Translations under genes and position numbers: made by a program
In this document: in pieces, positions 1 through 7,726 of the stretch
Numbering within the stretch: the first letter of the stretch is position 1
How the letters are laid out: each line of letters opens with the position of its first letter
Source of the DNA: Nitrospira sp.
GTDB taxonomy: Bacteria > Nitrospirota > Nitrospiria > Nitrospirales > Nitrospiraceae
Length of the DNA: 64,000 bases
Assembly (NCBI GenBank): GCA_037045225.1
Contig: JBAOHZ010000009.1
Location: 186,001-250,000, forward strand
Reading direction: 5' to 3'
The notes under the pieces: model-generated
Databases searched by the model: none
The model's input: only the letters and a program-made list of their open reading frames with translations
What the model was told of the DNA's origin: nothing

Positions 1-91
1 CGGCAGGTGTCCTGAGTTCGGTGCACGCAAGCACGTTGCACGACAGCATCAGGCCCAGAAGGTACGCGCCAAGCTTCCTCACCCGCAGCAA
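1..91 (-). CDS. Putative lipoprotein, N-terminal fragment (gene runs off the window)
   Basis: A TTG codon at 91-89 on the minus strand lies 8 nt downstream of a strong Shine-Dalgarno, AAGGAGG. The 30 visible codons encode a basic start, a hydrophobic stretch and a lipobox-like VLAC, so the product is probably an exported lipoprotein. The rest of the gene lies left of position 1. It is the last visible member of the minus-strand lipoprotein run that follows. Function cannot be judged from this fragment. Confidence 0.55.
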   Translation of the reverse strand, partial: MLRVRKLGAYLLGLMLSCNVLACTELRTPA

Positions 92-193
92 TTCAGTTGC
101 CTCCTTGATGTTCGCCCTGAGTTGCAGTGATCCGGCTCGTTCAACTCTCTGCAGTTAGGCTGCGCACACCACACCGAATGTCATAACCGGTGA

Positions 194-796
194 CTACGGC
201 ACTGCGTTTGCTTGGATGAAGAGCGCCTGTTCCAACGTGCGAAAGAATTGTTGGTAGGGTTCGGGGGACTCGATGGCCTTGAGGTAATACTGCGCGCTGG
301 CCCGCACGACCAGCTGCTTGTCTCCGCGCGGCCGAATCGTGACCGTGAGGCGCACAAGATTGCTCCGGTGATAAAACGGCCCCCAGCTGCGGAACTGCCG
401 CGTGAGGATCAGGAGCCCGTCGTCCCGATATAGGTGATAACTAGGATCACCCCATGGCAAGGATTCATAGTCGTCGAATTTCTTGCCGGAAACAATACCC
501 AACGTGTCATCCAACACCTCCACGGCAAAACCGAGGTCCTGGCAGGCAGACACGACGGCCTGAATCGTTGTGAGGCGATCGGCGGTGTCGAAGACTCGGC
601 TTTGAGCGGCCCGGACTTTGACCTGGCTGGCTTCGGATAACCAGATCTGGTCGCGCGAATCCCATTGATTGTCATGACGCCATTCATAGGGCGAACAACC
701 GGCGGCCAGGGAGATCAATAGAACAACGCCGACCACGAACAGTCGGCTGCCCGAACAGCTGTGTCGAGAGAACATGGGCTGAGTAGAGCAACGCAC
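194..796 (-). CDS. Lipoprotein, tandem paralogue 1 of 3
   Basis: This 200-aa protein has a type II signal peptide ending in the lipobox LAAGC, so it should be lipid-anchored in the envelope. The mature part shares a pattern with the next two genes: QSRVFDTADR, then an alpha segment around CQDLGFAVE, a beta-rich middle and a terminal YQQFFRTLEQALF. The start is a GTG at 796 with AAGGA 7 nt upstream inside the end of the preceding gene. An ATG at 775 is possible but has no visible Shine-Dalgarno. The 3-bp gap to its upstream paralogue implies one transcript. I do not recognise a named family; the role is unknown. Confidence 0.8.
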   Translation of the reverse strand: MRCSTQPMFSRHSCSGSRLFVVGVVLLISLAAGCSPYEWRHDNQWDSRDQIWLSEASQVKVRAAQSRVFDTADRLTTIQAVVSACQDLGFAVEVLDDTLGIVSGKKFDDYESLPWGDPSYHLYRDDGLLILTRQFRSWGPFYHRSNLVRLTVTIRPRGDKQLVVRASAQYYLKAIESPEPYQQFFRTLEQALFIQANAVP

Positions 797-799
797 CGT

Positions 800-1237
800 C
801 TAGTCCTTCACCAGAAAGAGCGAACGTTCCACCGCCGCAAAGAAATTTTGATACACCTTCGGGTCTTCGATCGGTTTGCTGTTGTAGATTGCATTGGCGC
901 GGATCATCGTTTTCCCGTCCGGTTGTGGGCGCACGGTCACGGTCACGCCAAGCACATCGTAATAATTCGGTTCGGCAAACCGGGCCGCCGTGACGAGTCC
1001 AAGCGGCTCATTGGCCCGCTCGATGATAAATCCCAGATCTTGCAGGGCCGCGATGACGCCGCGCATCGCAACCATATGCTCCTTGACCTCAAAGGTACGG
1101 GTCTGCGCGCTCCGAATTTTCATTTGCGCATCGGTCGATGTGAAGAGCTCTTGCCGCGGCTCCGGCGCGACACAGCCATACACCATGACACTCCCCAACA
1201 TAATCGCAACGGCTCCGGTCACCTGTGTCCAGTTCAT
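800..1237 (-). CDS. Lipoprotein, tandem paralogue 2 of 3
   Basis: This is a 145-aa exported protein with a hydrophobic N-terminus and a probable lipidated Cys in VYGC. It is the shortest and most compact of the three paralogues: QTRTFEVKE, ALQDLGFIIE, a central VTVTVRPQ strand and a C-terminal YQNFFAAVERSLF. The start ATG at 1237 follows GAGGATTC, a usable Shine-Dalgarno that lies in the 12-bp gap behind its upstream neighbour. It probably represents the core domain of the family without the insertions seen in the other two copies. Function unknown. Confidence 0.8.
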   Translation of the reverse strand: MNWTQVTGAVAIMLGSVMVYGCVAPEPRQELFTSTDAQMKIRSAQTRTFEVKEHMVAMRGVIAALQDLGFIIERANEPLGLVTAARFAEPNYYDVLGVTVTVRPQPDGKTMIRANAIYNSKPIEDPKVYQNFFAAVERSLFLVKD

Positions 1238-1249
1238 GAATCCTCGTCG

Positions 1250-1867
1250 TTAGATCGAATGCGGCTCCAGGAAGACCGCCTTGGAGAGCTTGGCAAAGAA
1301 TTGCTGATACATCTCAGGATCCCGGATCATTTCCATTTTTTGCTCACCAGGCGGGATGTAATTGCGGTCGGCCTGGCCGTCCCCCTTCCACACCGCCCGA
1401 TAGAAGATAATCCGGACTTCCTGCCGCGAGCGTGCCTCGTTCAGCGGTCGCGTCACAAGACTGGCCGCGATTTTCTGGTGCAGATCGATCGGGATGACGA
1501 CATGCCCGAGCGACAGCAGCCAGATAAAGAACCGGTTACGATACTGACCGTACTCACGGGCACTGCGTTCTTTCGCGGCTCGCAGGAACCCGACTTCCCG
1601 CACACTTTCCTCAACTTGAAACCCGAGATCTTGGAGCGCGGCAGCCGAGGCGGACAACAATTCCCGATCGTTCTCCGTGTCGAAGAAACGAGTTTGCATG
1701 GCCCGATTCGCATTACTCTCCGGCGTGAGTTGAAACAATTCCGCCGGCTGCGTCGGTTGCGCGCAACCCAGGAATAGCAGGGGCTGCCCAACGCACAACA
1801 CCAGGGCCGCGACGAGGCGCAGCAAGAGTCGACCGGTCTTCTTAGAACTGAGTAGAGTTGTAGGCAA
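1250..1867 (-). CDS. Lipoprotein, tandem paralogue 3 of 3
   Basis: This 205-aa protein has a long basic and hydrophobic signal peptide and a lipobox ending FLGC. It shares QTRFFDTEN, AALQDLGFQVEE and YQQFFAKLSKAVF with the two genes downstream, and carries an extra central hydrophobic stretch (about residues 112-128). The likely start is TTG at 1867, with AAAAAGG about 9 nt upstream; this overlaps the end of the preceding BamE-like gene by 26 bp. The overlap and the close downstream spacing suggest a translationally coupled operon. Function unknown; envelope location is inferred from the signal peptide. Confidence 0.75.
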   Translation of the reverse strand: MPTTLLSSKKTGRLLLRLVAALVLCVGQPLLFLGCAQPTQPAELFQLTPESNANRAMQTRFFDTENDRELLSASAAALQDLGFQVEESVREVGFLRAAKERSAREYGQYRNRFFIWLLSLGHVVIPIDLHQKIAASLVTRPLNEARSRQEVRIIFYRAVWKGDGQADRNYIPPGEQKMEMIRDPEMYQQFFAKLSKAVFLEPHSI

Positions 1868-2243
1868 AATCTCGAACCTTTTTCTCTTCGTCGTACTTGA
1901 TGATAATTGTGAGGGTGCGTTGACGTTGCGAACTGGAGTGGTCGCTGGAGTTGGTTCCCAGAATGATCAGACCGGCATAGGAAGAACTCGCCGTATCCAC
2001 CCGATCGGTCGACACCTTGTCGTAAATCCAGACCTCGCGGCGCTTATCGTCCGTGGTGACGATATTCGGCGAACCCAAGAGTTCCGCCACCTGCGCAGCC
2101 GACATCCCGACTTTCACCTCGCCCTGGACACGCCCGACAGTCAACCGGTCTTCCTTGATCTCGGCTTGCTTACCGCCGCACCCGGTTCCACCCATGAGCA
2201 CGCACAGTCCTACCACTAGGAATCCCCATCGCATGTGTCTCAT
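1842..2243 (-). CDS. BamE/SmpA-like lipoprotein
   Basis: This is a 133-aa lipoprotein (lipobox TGC after a hydrophobic signal). The mature part contains the pattern VKVGMSAAQVAELLGSP followed by REVWIYDKV, which matches the SmpA/OmlA (BamE) fold: a helix that measures out a Gly-Ser-Pro turn followed by a Trp/Tyr strand. In other bacteria such domains occur in BamE of the outer-membrane protein assembly complex, but also in many unrelated lipoproteins, so a BAM role is not proven. I chose ATG 2243 because AAGGGAG lies 9 nt upstream; the open frame extends further but lacks a better start. It heads the lipoprotein run. Confidence 0.75.
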   Translation of the reverse strand: MRHMRWGFLVVGLCVLMGGTGCGGKQAEIKEDRLTVGRVQGEVKVGMSAAQVAELLGSPNIVTTDDKRREVWIYDKVSTDRVDTASSSYAGLIILGTNSSDHSSSQRQRTLTIIIKYDEEKKVRDFAYNSTQF

Positions 2244-2428
2244 CGTACGCGTCTCCCTTCCTCGCATGACCATGTATGCACCCCGCCGTTGGCCCATCTT
2301 ATCCTGTCCTCCCTCGCGATGAAAAGCCTGCTCCCCACAGAGGAAGATCATCCGTCCAGGCACCCTCCCTTGCAGAGCTGGACAATTCGCCGAAGGCCGC
2401 TACAATGTTTCCACTGGGAGGTGACTTC

Positions 2429-2941
2429 ATGCCGATGCCGGATGCCCTGTCGAATGATGATGTTGAAGCCGCGTGGAGAACGTTCACCGAGCAGGCCCGA
2501 ACCGGTGTCTTGCTGACGCTCCGGAACGGGCATCCGTTCGGCTCTCATGTCCCCTACCTGCTCGGAATCGACTGGTCTCGTGTCTATCTCCACTTAAGCC
2601 GGCTGGCCTTTCACACACAGCACCTGTTGGAAGATGCCCGTGTGAGCGTGTTTCTCGCCGAGCCGGACAAGCCAGGGAAGAACCCGCTGGCGCTGCAACG
2701 GATCAACTTGCAAGGGACGGCCTCAATTCTTCCCCCGAGCGATGGGTCCTATGAGTCGGTGAAGCAGCGGTATCTGGCAAAGTTTCCCCAATCGCAGATG
2801 ATGTTCGGTTTCGGCGACTTCGCCTTGTGGGAACTCCAGATGCGCGAGGCCCACCTCGTGCTGGGGTTCGGCCAAGCCTACCAAGCCCACTCCACCGCAC
2901 CGGGACAGTGGCACCATCAGACGCCCAACAAGAAACCTTGA
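2429..2941 (+). CDS. Pyridoxamine 5'-phosphate oxidase-like flavin-binding (HugZ-type) protein
   Basis: This is a 170-aa cytosolic protein. The layout (TGVLLTLRNGHPFGSHVPY, then YLHLSRLAFHTQHLLEDARV and VFLAEP) fits the split-barrel FMN-binding fold of the PNPOx/HugZ superfamily, in which the first segment lines the flavin site and the LAFHTQ stretch corresponds to the conserved SxLAxHTxN region. Members bind FMN, F420 or haem, so the substrate is open. The start at 2429 is decided by GGAGG 7 nt upstream; the frame is open earlier but those starts lack a ribosome site. It is a single gene divergent from the lipoprotein run. Confidence 0.75.
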   Translation: MPMPDALSNDDVEAAWRTFTEQARTGVLLTLRNGHPFGSHVPYLLGIDWSRVYLHLSRLAFHTQHLLEDARVSVFLAEPDKPGKNPLALQRINLQGTASILPPSDGSYESVKQRYLAKFPQSQMMFGFGDFALWELQMREAHLVLGFGQAYQAHSTAPGQWHHQTPNKKP

Positions 2942-3113
2942 CCCTGCGCATTTCCCGCTCCAGATCCATCATCAATCTTCCCCATAGCCTCAGCCTCGCG
3001 GGCTTCGCCCCTCCAAAGCACTAGCCTCTCTGCCGAAGGACCAATGGTGATTCACGCACCTTGTGCAGTACTCTGCGCAAGGTCACATGAGTTCATCGAA
3101 AGGACTTCGCCCC

Positions 3114-3554
3114 ATGTTTCCCTTCTTTGTCGTGGTGGCCAGCTATATGATGCTGCTGGTCGGCCTTTCTATCGCCTCACCGGGCATCGGTTTCACCGGA
3201 TCGCTCATAAACCTTGTGCCGGGTGCCTGGCGAGATGGGGCGCACGTGCCGGCCTATGGCCTGCTGGCCTGGTTAGTCATGCTGGGCTTCCGTCGGCGCG
3301 GTTGGCCGCTCAGCTACGCGCTGTTTGTCGGAATCGCGTGTGCAGTGGTGTTTGGTTTGTGGACGGAGGTCGCACAGGGGCTGGCCCCAGGACGGGAAGC
3401 CTCCCTCCACGACCTATTGAACGATCTATTGGGCGCAATGATGGCGGGCACCGTCATGGTATGGCAACACACCACCCAGTTTCGATGGTGTGCATTCGCG
3501 CCGACGATGAGAATGAACCTCTGTCACCTGATGAAAGGAACCTTGCGGAGATGA
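3114..3554 (+). CDS. VanZ-like membrane protein
   Basis: This small integral membrane protein of about 146 aa has four hydrophobic segments. It carries the VanZ signature: a region around WTEVAQGLAPGREASLHDLL followed by N, D and a Gly-rich last helix. VanZ-family proteins are linked in some species to teicoplanin resistance, but most have no known role. Two starts are possible: ATG 3114 with AAAGGA 9 nt upstream (preferred) and ATG 3087 with a weaker AAGG. Its TGA stop overlaps the ATG of the next gene (ATGA), so the two are very likely co-translated. Confidence 0.75.
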   Translation: MFPFFVVVASYMMLLVGLSIASPGIGFTGSLINLVPGAWRDGAHVPAYGLLAWLVMLGFRRRGWPLSYALFVGIACAVVFGLWTEVAQGLAPGREASLHDLLNDLLGAMMAGTVMVWQHTTQFRWCAFAPTMRMNLCHLMKGTLRR

Positions 3555-3892
3555 ACACGGCCTATCACGAACGCGGGACCAGGCGCATTCCCGTTCAATA
3601 CCCCATCTACTATTCAAACGGGACGTTCCAGACCATCGGTGTCACGGAGGACTTTAACACCTCCGGCGGGCGTATACGCGGCAAGGAACAGGTGAGTGTG
3701 GGAATGGAGTTGGTAGTCATCATCATCCAACCAACCCCTGAGGCCCCCATGCTGGTCCGGCGTGCCACCGTCCGTTGGTCGAAAGGCCAGAACTTCGGCA
3801 TCGCCCTCTCGGACGTTCCCCCTCAATCTGAATCCGAACTCAAGGCCATGGCCAAAGTGATGCTCCCAGGCCTCTGGTCTTGCCTGAACTGA
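3551..3892 (+). CDS. PilZ-domain protein (putative c-di-GMP receptor)
   Basis: This 113-aa protein is one PilZ domain. The first part has ERGTRRIPVQYPIYY, where an R-rich segment precedes a beta strand. It is followed by EDFNTSGGRIR, a variant of the (D/N)xSxxG motif, and later by RRATVRWSKGQNFGIAL, the closing strands of the barrel. PilZ domains bind cyclic di-GMP through RxxxR and (D/N)xSxxG. Here the Arg motif is present as R-G-T-R-R and the second motif as NTSGG, so binding is plausible but not certain. The start overlaps the VanZ stop (ATGA), pointing to joint regulation of a membrane protein and a c-di-GMP sensor. Confidence 0.8.
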   Translation: MNTAYHERGTRRIPVQYPIYYSNGTFQTIGVTEDFNTSGGRIRGKEQVSVGMELVVIIIQPTPEAPMLVRRATVRWSKGQNFGIALSDVPPQSESELKAMAKVMLPGLWSCLN

Positions 3893-3977
3893 CATCCACG
3901 TCACAAATTAGGAAATTCTCCCCACCGGAGGGAGGATCAGAAGGACCGCTCCCCCCGAGGTCACACCCCTCAGAGCG

Positions 3978-4100
3978 TTATTTCCGCCGCAGATGATCCC
4001 AAGGCTGACGCGGCCCGGCGAAGAACAACTCCATTAACACAAAGAACATCATGAGGAGTGCGCCCAGCCCGATCGCCACGGCCCAGTTTTCCCACGACAT
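3978..4100 (-). CDS. Small single-TM membrane protein (40 aa)
   Basis: This 40-codon gene starts at ATG 4100 with an excellent Shine-Dalgarno (AAAGGAGG, 6 nt upstream) and ends at a TAA. It encodes MSWENWAVAIGLG, a hydrophobic helix of about 20 residues, and a basic tail FAGPRQPWDHLRRK. The tail suggests an N-out, C-in topology. It lies just downstream of the 314-aa two-TM protein on the same strand, separated only by a perfect hairpin, so the two may share a transcript and act together at the membrane. I know of no named family. Confidence 0.65.
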   Translation of the reverse strand: MSWENWAVAIGLGALLMMFFVLMELFFAGPRQPWDHLRRK

Positions 4101-4118
4101 ACTCAGCCTCCTTTACTC

Positions 4119-4149
4119 CACCCTGGAATCGGTAACCGATTCCAGGGTG
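4119..4149 (-). promoter_or_regulatory. Perfect 14-bp inverted repeat in the gap between two minus-strand genes
   Basis: CACCCTGGAATCGG (4119-4132), a 3-nt loop TAA, then its exact complement at 4136-4149. On the minus-strand transcript this hairpin lies between the stop of the 314-aa gene and the Shine-Dalgarno of the 40-aa gene. No U-run follows, so it is not a classic intrinsic terminator. It may instead protect or process the transcript, or modulate expression of the small protein. Confidence 0.6.
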
Positions 4150-4154
4150 CTCCG

Positions 4155-5099
4155 TTACCGACCAGAACGGTGCAGTTGCAACAGTGTCTCCAGTTTCCAG
4201 AGCGGAATGCCGTCCACTTCCTTCTTGCTGCTAAAAGCCAACCCGCCGACAAACAACGCAATCAATCCCAGGCAAGCCAGGACCAGAGCACCGCGAGAAA
4301 TATCTGGGGTCGCACTGGAGTGGTAGGCGACCATCGAACCTCCAACAGGTGATTCATCGAGGAACGCTAATCGATCCACCAATGCATCGGTGCGCACCGC
4401 CGCACTCATCGCACTGGCGAGTTGAATCTGCCCGGCCGCCTTCGCCTCCGCATACCCTTCTTGCGCCTGCGTCACTTGCACGACGGCCCGACCGATACGC
4501 TCCTGTATCGTCGCGGCCATCTGATCTTCTTCCTGAATGGCTTCGACTATCGACCGGCCAAGCATCGCTTGCCTCGTCGACTCGAACTGGTCATGCATGC
4601 GCTGGCCGATCAATTCGGCCCTACGAATGAGCGCCGTGTTGAAGTCGCCCGCGTACTGATCGGCCGAGAGAACTCCACTCGCAAGGCCGCGACGCGTCTG
4701 ATTCACAACGGCCTTACCCATGACAAATTGCATCCGTGCCCGATGATCGGCTTCCTGTCCGAATGCACGCAACTCCGCCAGCACCAGCGGACTCAGCAAC
4801 GTCGTCGAGAGTAGCTGAGACTCACTTACCGCCCGGTTGAGCTCCATGGCGGACGTAGAGATCGCGGCACCAGCCTCCCGGTCGAGCAAGACATCCTGAA
4901 GAATCGCTTGGCCTAAAACCGGCTGGAGATACTGCATGCCCGCGGAAGGACCCTGCGTCACGCTGGTCATGTTTACTGCGGGAGCGATCGGTGCCTGCCA
5001 AAAACCATCGGCAGCCGTCACCAATAGATAGCCGCCGAAGAGCGTGGCCACCAATCCGATGGCAACCATGACATCAACGAGGTCATATTTTCGTCCCAT
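4155..5099 (-). CDS. Two-TM membrane protein of unknown function
   Basis: This 314-aa protein has one hydrophobic segment near the N-terminus (VMVAIGLVATLFGGYLLV) and a second near the C-terminus (GALVLACLGLIALFVGG). A long, mostly helical, Gln- and Ala-rich region between them (about residues 60-265) probably faces the periplasm. The short basic tail is cytoplasmic by the positive-inside rule. The start has GGAGGG 5 nt upstream. A 30-codon frame directly upstream ends inside this ribosome site, and a 40-aa membrane protein follows. I do not recognise the family; a scaffold or signalling role would be a guess. Confidence 0.75.
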   Translation of the reverse strand: MGRKYDLVDVMVAIGLVATLFGGYLLVTAADGFWQAPIAPAVNMTSVTQGPSAGMQYLQPVLGQAILQDVLLDREAGAAISTSAMELNRAVSESQLLSTTLLSPLVLAELRAFGQEADHRARMQFVMGKAVVNQTRRGLASGVLSADQYAGDFNTALIRRAELIGQRMHDQFESTRQAMLGRSIVEAIQEEDQMAATIQERIGRAVVQVTQAQEGYAEAKAAGQIQLASAMSAAVRTDALVDRLAFLDESPVGGSMVAYHSSATPDISRGALVLACLGLIALFVGGLAFSSKKEVDGIPLWKLETLLQLHRSGR

Positions 5100-5108
5100 G
5101 ATGCCCTC

Positions 5109-5201
5109 CTATCCTGCCTCGGGGAGTTCGGCGCGGGGCAAACAGGCAGGATGCCGGCGCGCCGGAAACAGATCCGCACCAGATTGCTGTCGTCTCAGCA
5201 T
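5109..5201 (-). CDS. Possible 30-aa leader or small protein
   Basis: A 30-codon frame starts at ATG 5201 with AAGGAGG 8 nt upstream, a very good ribosome site. Its TAG stop is embedded in the Shine-Dalgarno of the 314-aa gene (TAGGAGGG). That arrangement is typical of translational coupling. The peptide begins MLRRQQSGADLFPARRH and has no membrane segment. It may be a leader whose translation opens the next ribosome site rather than a functional protein. The evidence is only the two ribosome sites and the spacing. Confidence 0.4.
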   Translation of the reverse strand: MLRRQQSGADLFPARRHPACLPRAELPEAG

Positions 5202-5607
5202 AAAGACATCCTCCTTGATGGGTGTAGGGCGGAGCAGAACATCTGCAGAATAGAAATGTATCCCCTGCTTGCGAGGCACAACGCGCAGGTCGAGAAGTCT
5301 GAAGAGAATGGTCGCTGCTGAGGGCTGCGGCCGGAGGAGAAGGGACAGCGCTGGCTTGGTCACAGCGGCGGTCATGTTCGCCACGGAGGACCATGTGACC
5401 ACCTGCAGAAAGGGTGGCATTGAACAACGCAAACAGTCTATGCCTCGCTCAAAGGGCAGTCAATACGGCAAGAACGAAGAGCGGGCGCGGGTTGCCGGGC
5501 ACAACTCATTTTCGGCATAAATTATGACGATGAACCCATTCCAGGCCGGAGATTCAGTACAATGTTGGATGTGCCTGTATGGCCTTCTCCGCACACAGCA
5601 GGACGCC
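5202..5607. other. Gene-free stretch between divergent genes
   Basis: About 400 bases lie between the divergently read 30-codon frame and the secreted protein gene at 5608. Several frames are open on the minus strand but have poor residue composition and no ribosome site. No strong promoter pair stands out; it should hold the promoters for both sides. Confidence 0.4.
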
Positions 5608-5979
5608 ATGCCAACTACCCCCACGCTCATGCTGCTGGTCGTATGGATACTTCTCGGCCCGGTTTCCATCACGGCTTCCCAGCCGTCGACATTTCAACAG
5701 CGCGACGGAACCACCGGCACCCTGTCTCCGCTGGATGAACAACACGCCATCTATTCCGATGCCCATGGGAATAAGAGCGTCACCCATCTCGGATCCGGCC
5801 TTCCCTCACACACATTCAGTTCTCCCCATGGCGGAGCGCCTGGATTCGTGACCCCGTTCGGAACCCCGACGCCACCAAATCTCATCACACCGCCCCCGCT
5901 GCTGCCGCCCCAACCTCGAGGCATGGCAACCCCGTATCCACAGGCGCCCTCATCATCCTGGCGACAATCGGGCCGATAG
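5608..5979 (+). CDS. Small secreted Pro/Gly-rich protein
   Basis: This 123-aa protein has a clear Sec signal peptide (LMLLVVWILLGPVSITAS) and a low-complexity mature part rich in Pro, Gly, Thr and Ser. Its C-terminal third is dominated by runs such as LITPPPLLPPQPRG. The start ATG 5608 has CAGGA 4 nt upstream and places the signal peptide directly at the N-terminus; the upstream open frame is probably not translated. No family is recognised. It could be a periplasmic or extracellular proline-rich linker protein. Confidence 0.55.
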   Translation: MPTTPTLMLLVVWILLGPVSITASQPSTFQQRDGTTGTLSPLDEQHAIYSDAHGNKSVTHLGSGLPSHTFSSPHGGAPGFVTPFGTPTPPNLITPPPLLPPQPRGMATPYPQAPSSSWRQSGR

Positions 5980-6073
5980 GGCCCGAGCGACCAGGCTCCG
6001 ATCATGCCCGCCCCAGTCAACTTACAAAAGAGCACGGTTGAATCTCTTCAGGTCTTTCGTTAAGTTACGGGCA

Positions 6074-7708
6074 ATGACCATCTCCCGCGCACGCCTCATC
6101 CTGCTTGCCTGCGCGAGCGGTCTCCTCTATCCCCTTTCCTTCCCCGCGTTCGACCTTGGCATCTTGGCCTGGTTCGCGCTGGTCCCGCTGCATATCGCGG
6201 TCGAATACCTCGCACCCGGCCGCGCCTTTCGCATCGGATGGCTCTCCGGCACACTGGCCTTCACGGGCTCGATGTTCTGGGTCATTACCGCTATGAACGT
6301 CTACGGGAAGGTCCCCTTTCCGATTGCCACGCTGGTGATGCTGCTGCTCACAGTCTACCTCGGGCTCTACATGGCCATTTATGCTGGGGGACTGTCGTGG
6401 ATCAGAACTGCGTTCCCGACGCTTGGCTTCTTACCGGCACCGTTTCTCTGGGTGACATTGGAACTGATCCGCACCTACTTTCTCTCCGGCTTGCCCTGGG
6501 CGCTATTCGGCTATTCCCAATATCAATGGATCCCCATCATTCAGCTGGCCGACCATTTCGGGGTGTACGGCGTCTCATTCCTCCTGGTGCTGGTCAACGC
6601 CGCGATTGCCGAAACGATTATCTGGAGCCTCAAAGCCTATCGCGGATTTCAGATTCGCTCCTTTCCCTGGCCGTCATCGGTCGCGGCGGCGGCCGGATTC
6701 GGCGTGGCCCTGTTTTATGGCACCACGTTGCTGTCTGCCGCTCAGCACACACCCGCCCGCACGTTGTCGGTGGGAGTTGTACAACCGAATGTTGAACAGG
6801 CGCAGAAATGGGATGTGGCGTTCCGTCAGGAAACCATGGCGCGCTACGATCGGCTCACCGCGGGATTGGGCGACAACTTGGATCTCATCGTCTGGCCTGA
6901 AGCCGCCACGCCCTTTGTCTTTGAAATGGAACCGCAATACCGCGCGATCGTGCAGGACATGGCCCGCCGCGCCGGTGCCCCGCTGCTCTTCGGCAGTCCG
7001 GCGTTACGACGCCATCCGGACGGGCGCCCCTTCCTGCTCAACAGCGCCTACCTGCTCGCAACGGATGGCCAGATCCTCGGTCGCTACGACAAGCAACATC
7101 TAGTGCCCTTCGGCGAATACATTCCATTCCACAACTCCCTGCTGTTCTTCCTCGACAAACTGGTCGAAGGAATCGGCGACTTCGAAGCCGGCCCGGGCTC
7201 CACGTTGTTGATGTTCAGACCTCATGAAAAGACGCCACCCATTCCAACCCCGGCGACCAATACCGATTTCCATGTGAAATTCGGCGTCGTTATTTGTTAC
7301 GAAGTGATCTTTCCTAATCTCGTGCGAGAGTTTGCAGCGAACGGGGCTGACTTCATGGTCACGGTCACGAACGACGCCTGGTTCGGTCCATCATCGGCGC
7401 CCTATCAACATTTTGGCATGGTGGTCTTTCGTGCCGTCGAAAACCACGTCGCCTTCGCGCGGGCAGCCAATACCGGCATCTCCGGATTTATCGACCCGTA
7501 CGGCCGTATCCTGCAACAGTCACCGATCTTCTCGCAGGAGGCGCTGAGAGGGACGATTGCCGTCGGCCATCAACGGACCTTTTACTCGCAATACGGTGAT
7601 CTCTTTGCTTATGCCTGTGCTATACTCATCGCGCTTTTATGCCTGACCGGCTACTTCTCACACGACACAGAACCGGCCGGTGGTGAACCAGCCGGGCGAC
7701 CGGCCTGA
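6074..7708 (+). CDS. lnt: Apolipoprotein N-acyltransferase
   Basis: Lnt transfers an acyl chain from phospholipid to the N-terminal Cys of apolipoproteins, the last maturation step in the inner membrane. The protein is 544 aa (E. coli 512). About six N-terminal membrane segments are followed by a periplasmic nitrilase domain. The catalytic triad is visible as Glu276 (VWPEAATP), Lys340 (GRYDKQHLVPFGEY) and Cys408 (GVVICYEVIFPN). I prefer ATG 6074; an in-frame TTG at 6038 has no better ribosome site. It sits with prfB and lysS, and in a window rich in lipoproteins its substrates are close by. Confidence 0.95.
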   Translation: MTISRARLILLACASGLLYPLSFPAFDLGILAWFALVPLHIAVEYLAPGRAFRIGWLSGTLAFTGSMFWVITAMNVYGKVPFPIATLVMLLLTVYLGLYMAIYAGGLSWIRTAFPTLGFLPAPFLWVTLELIRTYFLSGLPWALFGYSQYQWIPIIQLADHFGVYGVSFLLVLVNAAIAETIIWSLKAYRGFQIRSFPWPSSVAAAAGFGVALFYGTTLLSAAQHTPARTLSVGVVQPNVEQAQKWDVAFRQETMARYDRLTAGLGDNLDLIVWPEAATPFVFEMEPQYRAIVQDMARRAGAPLLFGSPALRRHPDGRPFLLNSAYLLATDGQILGRYDKQHLVPFGEYIPFHNSLLFFLDKLVEGIGDFEAGPGSTLLMFRPHEKTPPIPTPATNTDFHVKFGVVICYEVIFPNLVREFAANGADFMVTVTNDAWFGPSSAPYQHFGMVVFRAVENHVAFARAANTGISGFIDPYGRILQQSPIFSQEALRGTIAVGHQRTFYSQYGDLFAYACAILIALLCLTGYFSHDTEPAGGEPAGRPA

Positions 7709-7726
7709 GAGAGAAAGGACCGTGCC

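Noticed and set aside
761..1777. A 338-codon open frame on the plus strand opposite the tandem lipoprotein genes
   Set aside because: It is antisense to three genes with signal peptides and shared motifs. Its translation has no family pattern and is unusually rich in Arg and His, typical of a shadow frame in GC-rich DNA.
3044..3550. N-terminal extension of the PilZ gene frame
   Set aside because: The extension overlaps the VanZ gene in another frame, and the ATGA junction with PilZ at 3551 is a better explanation.
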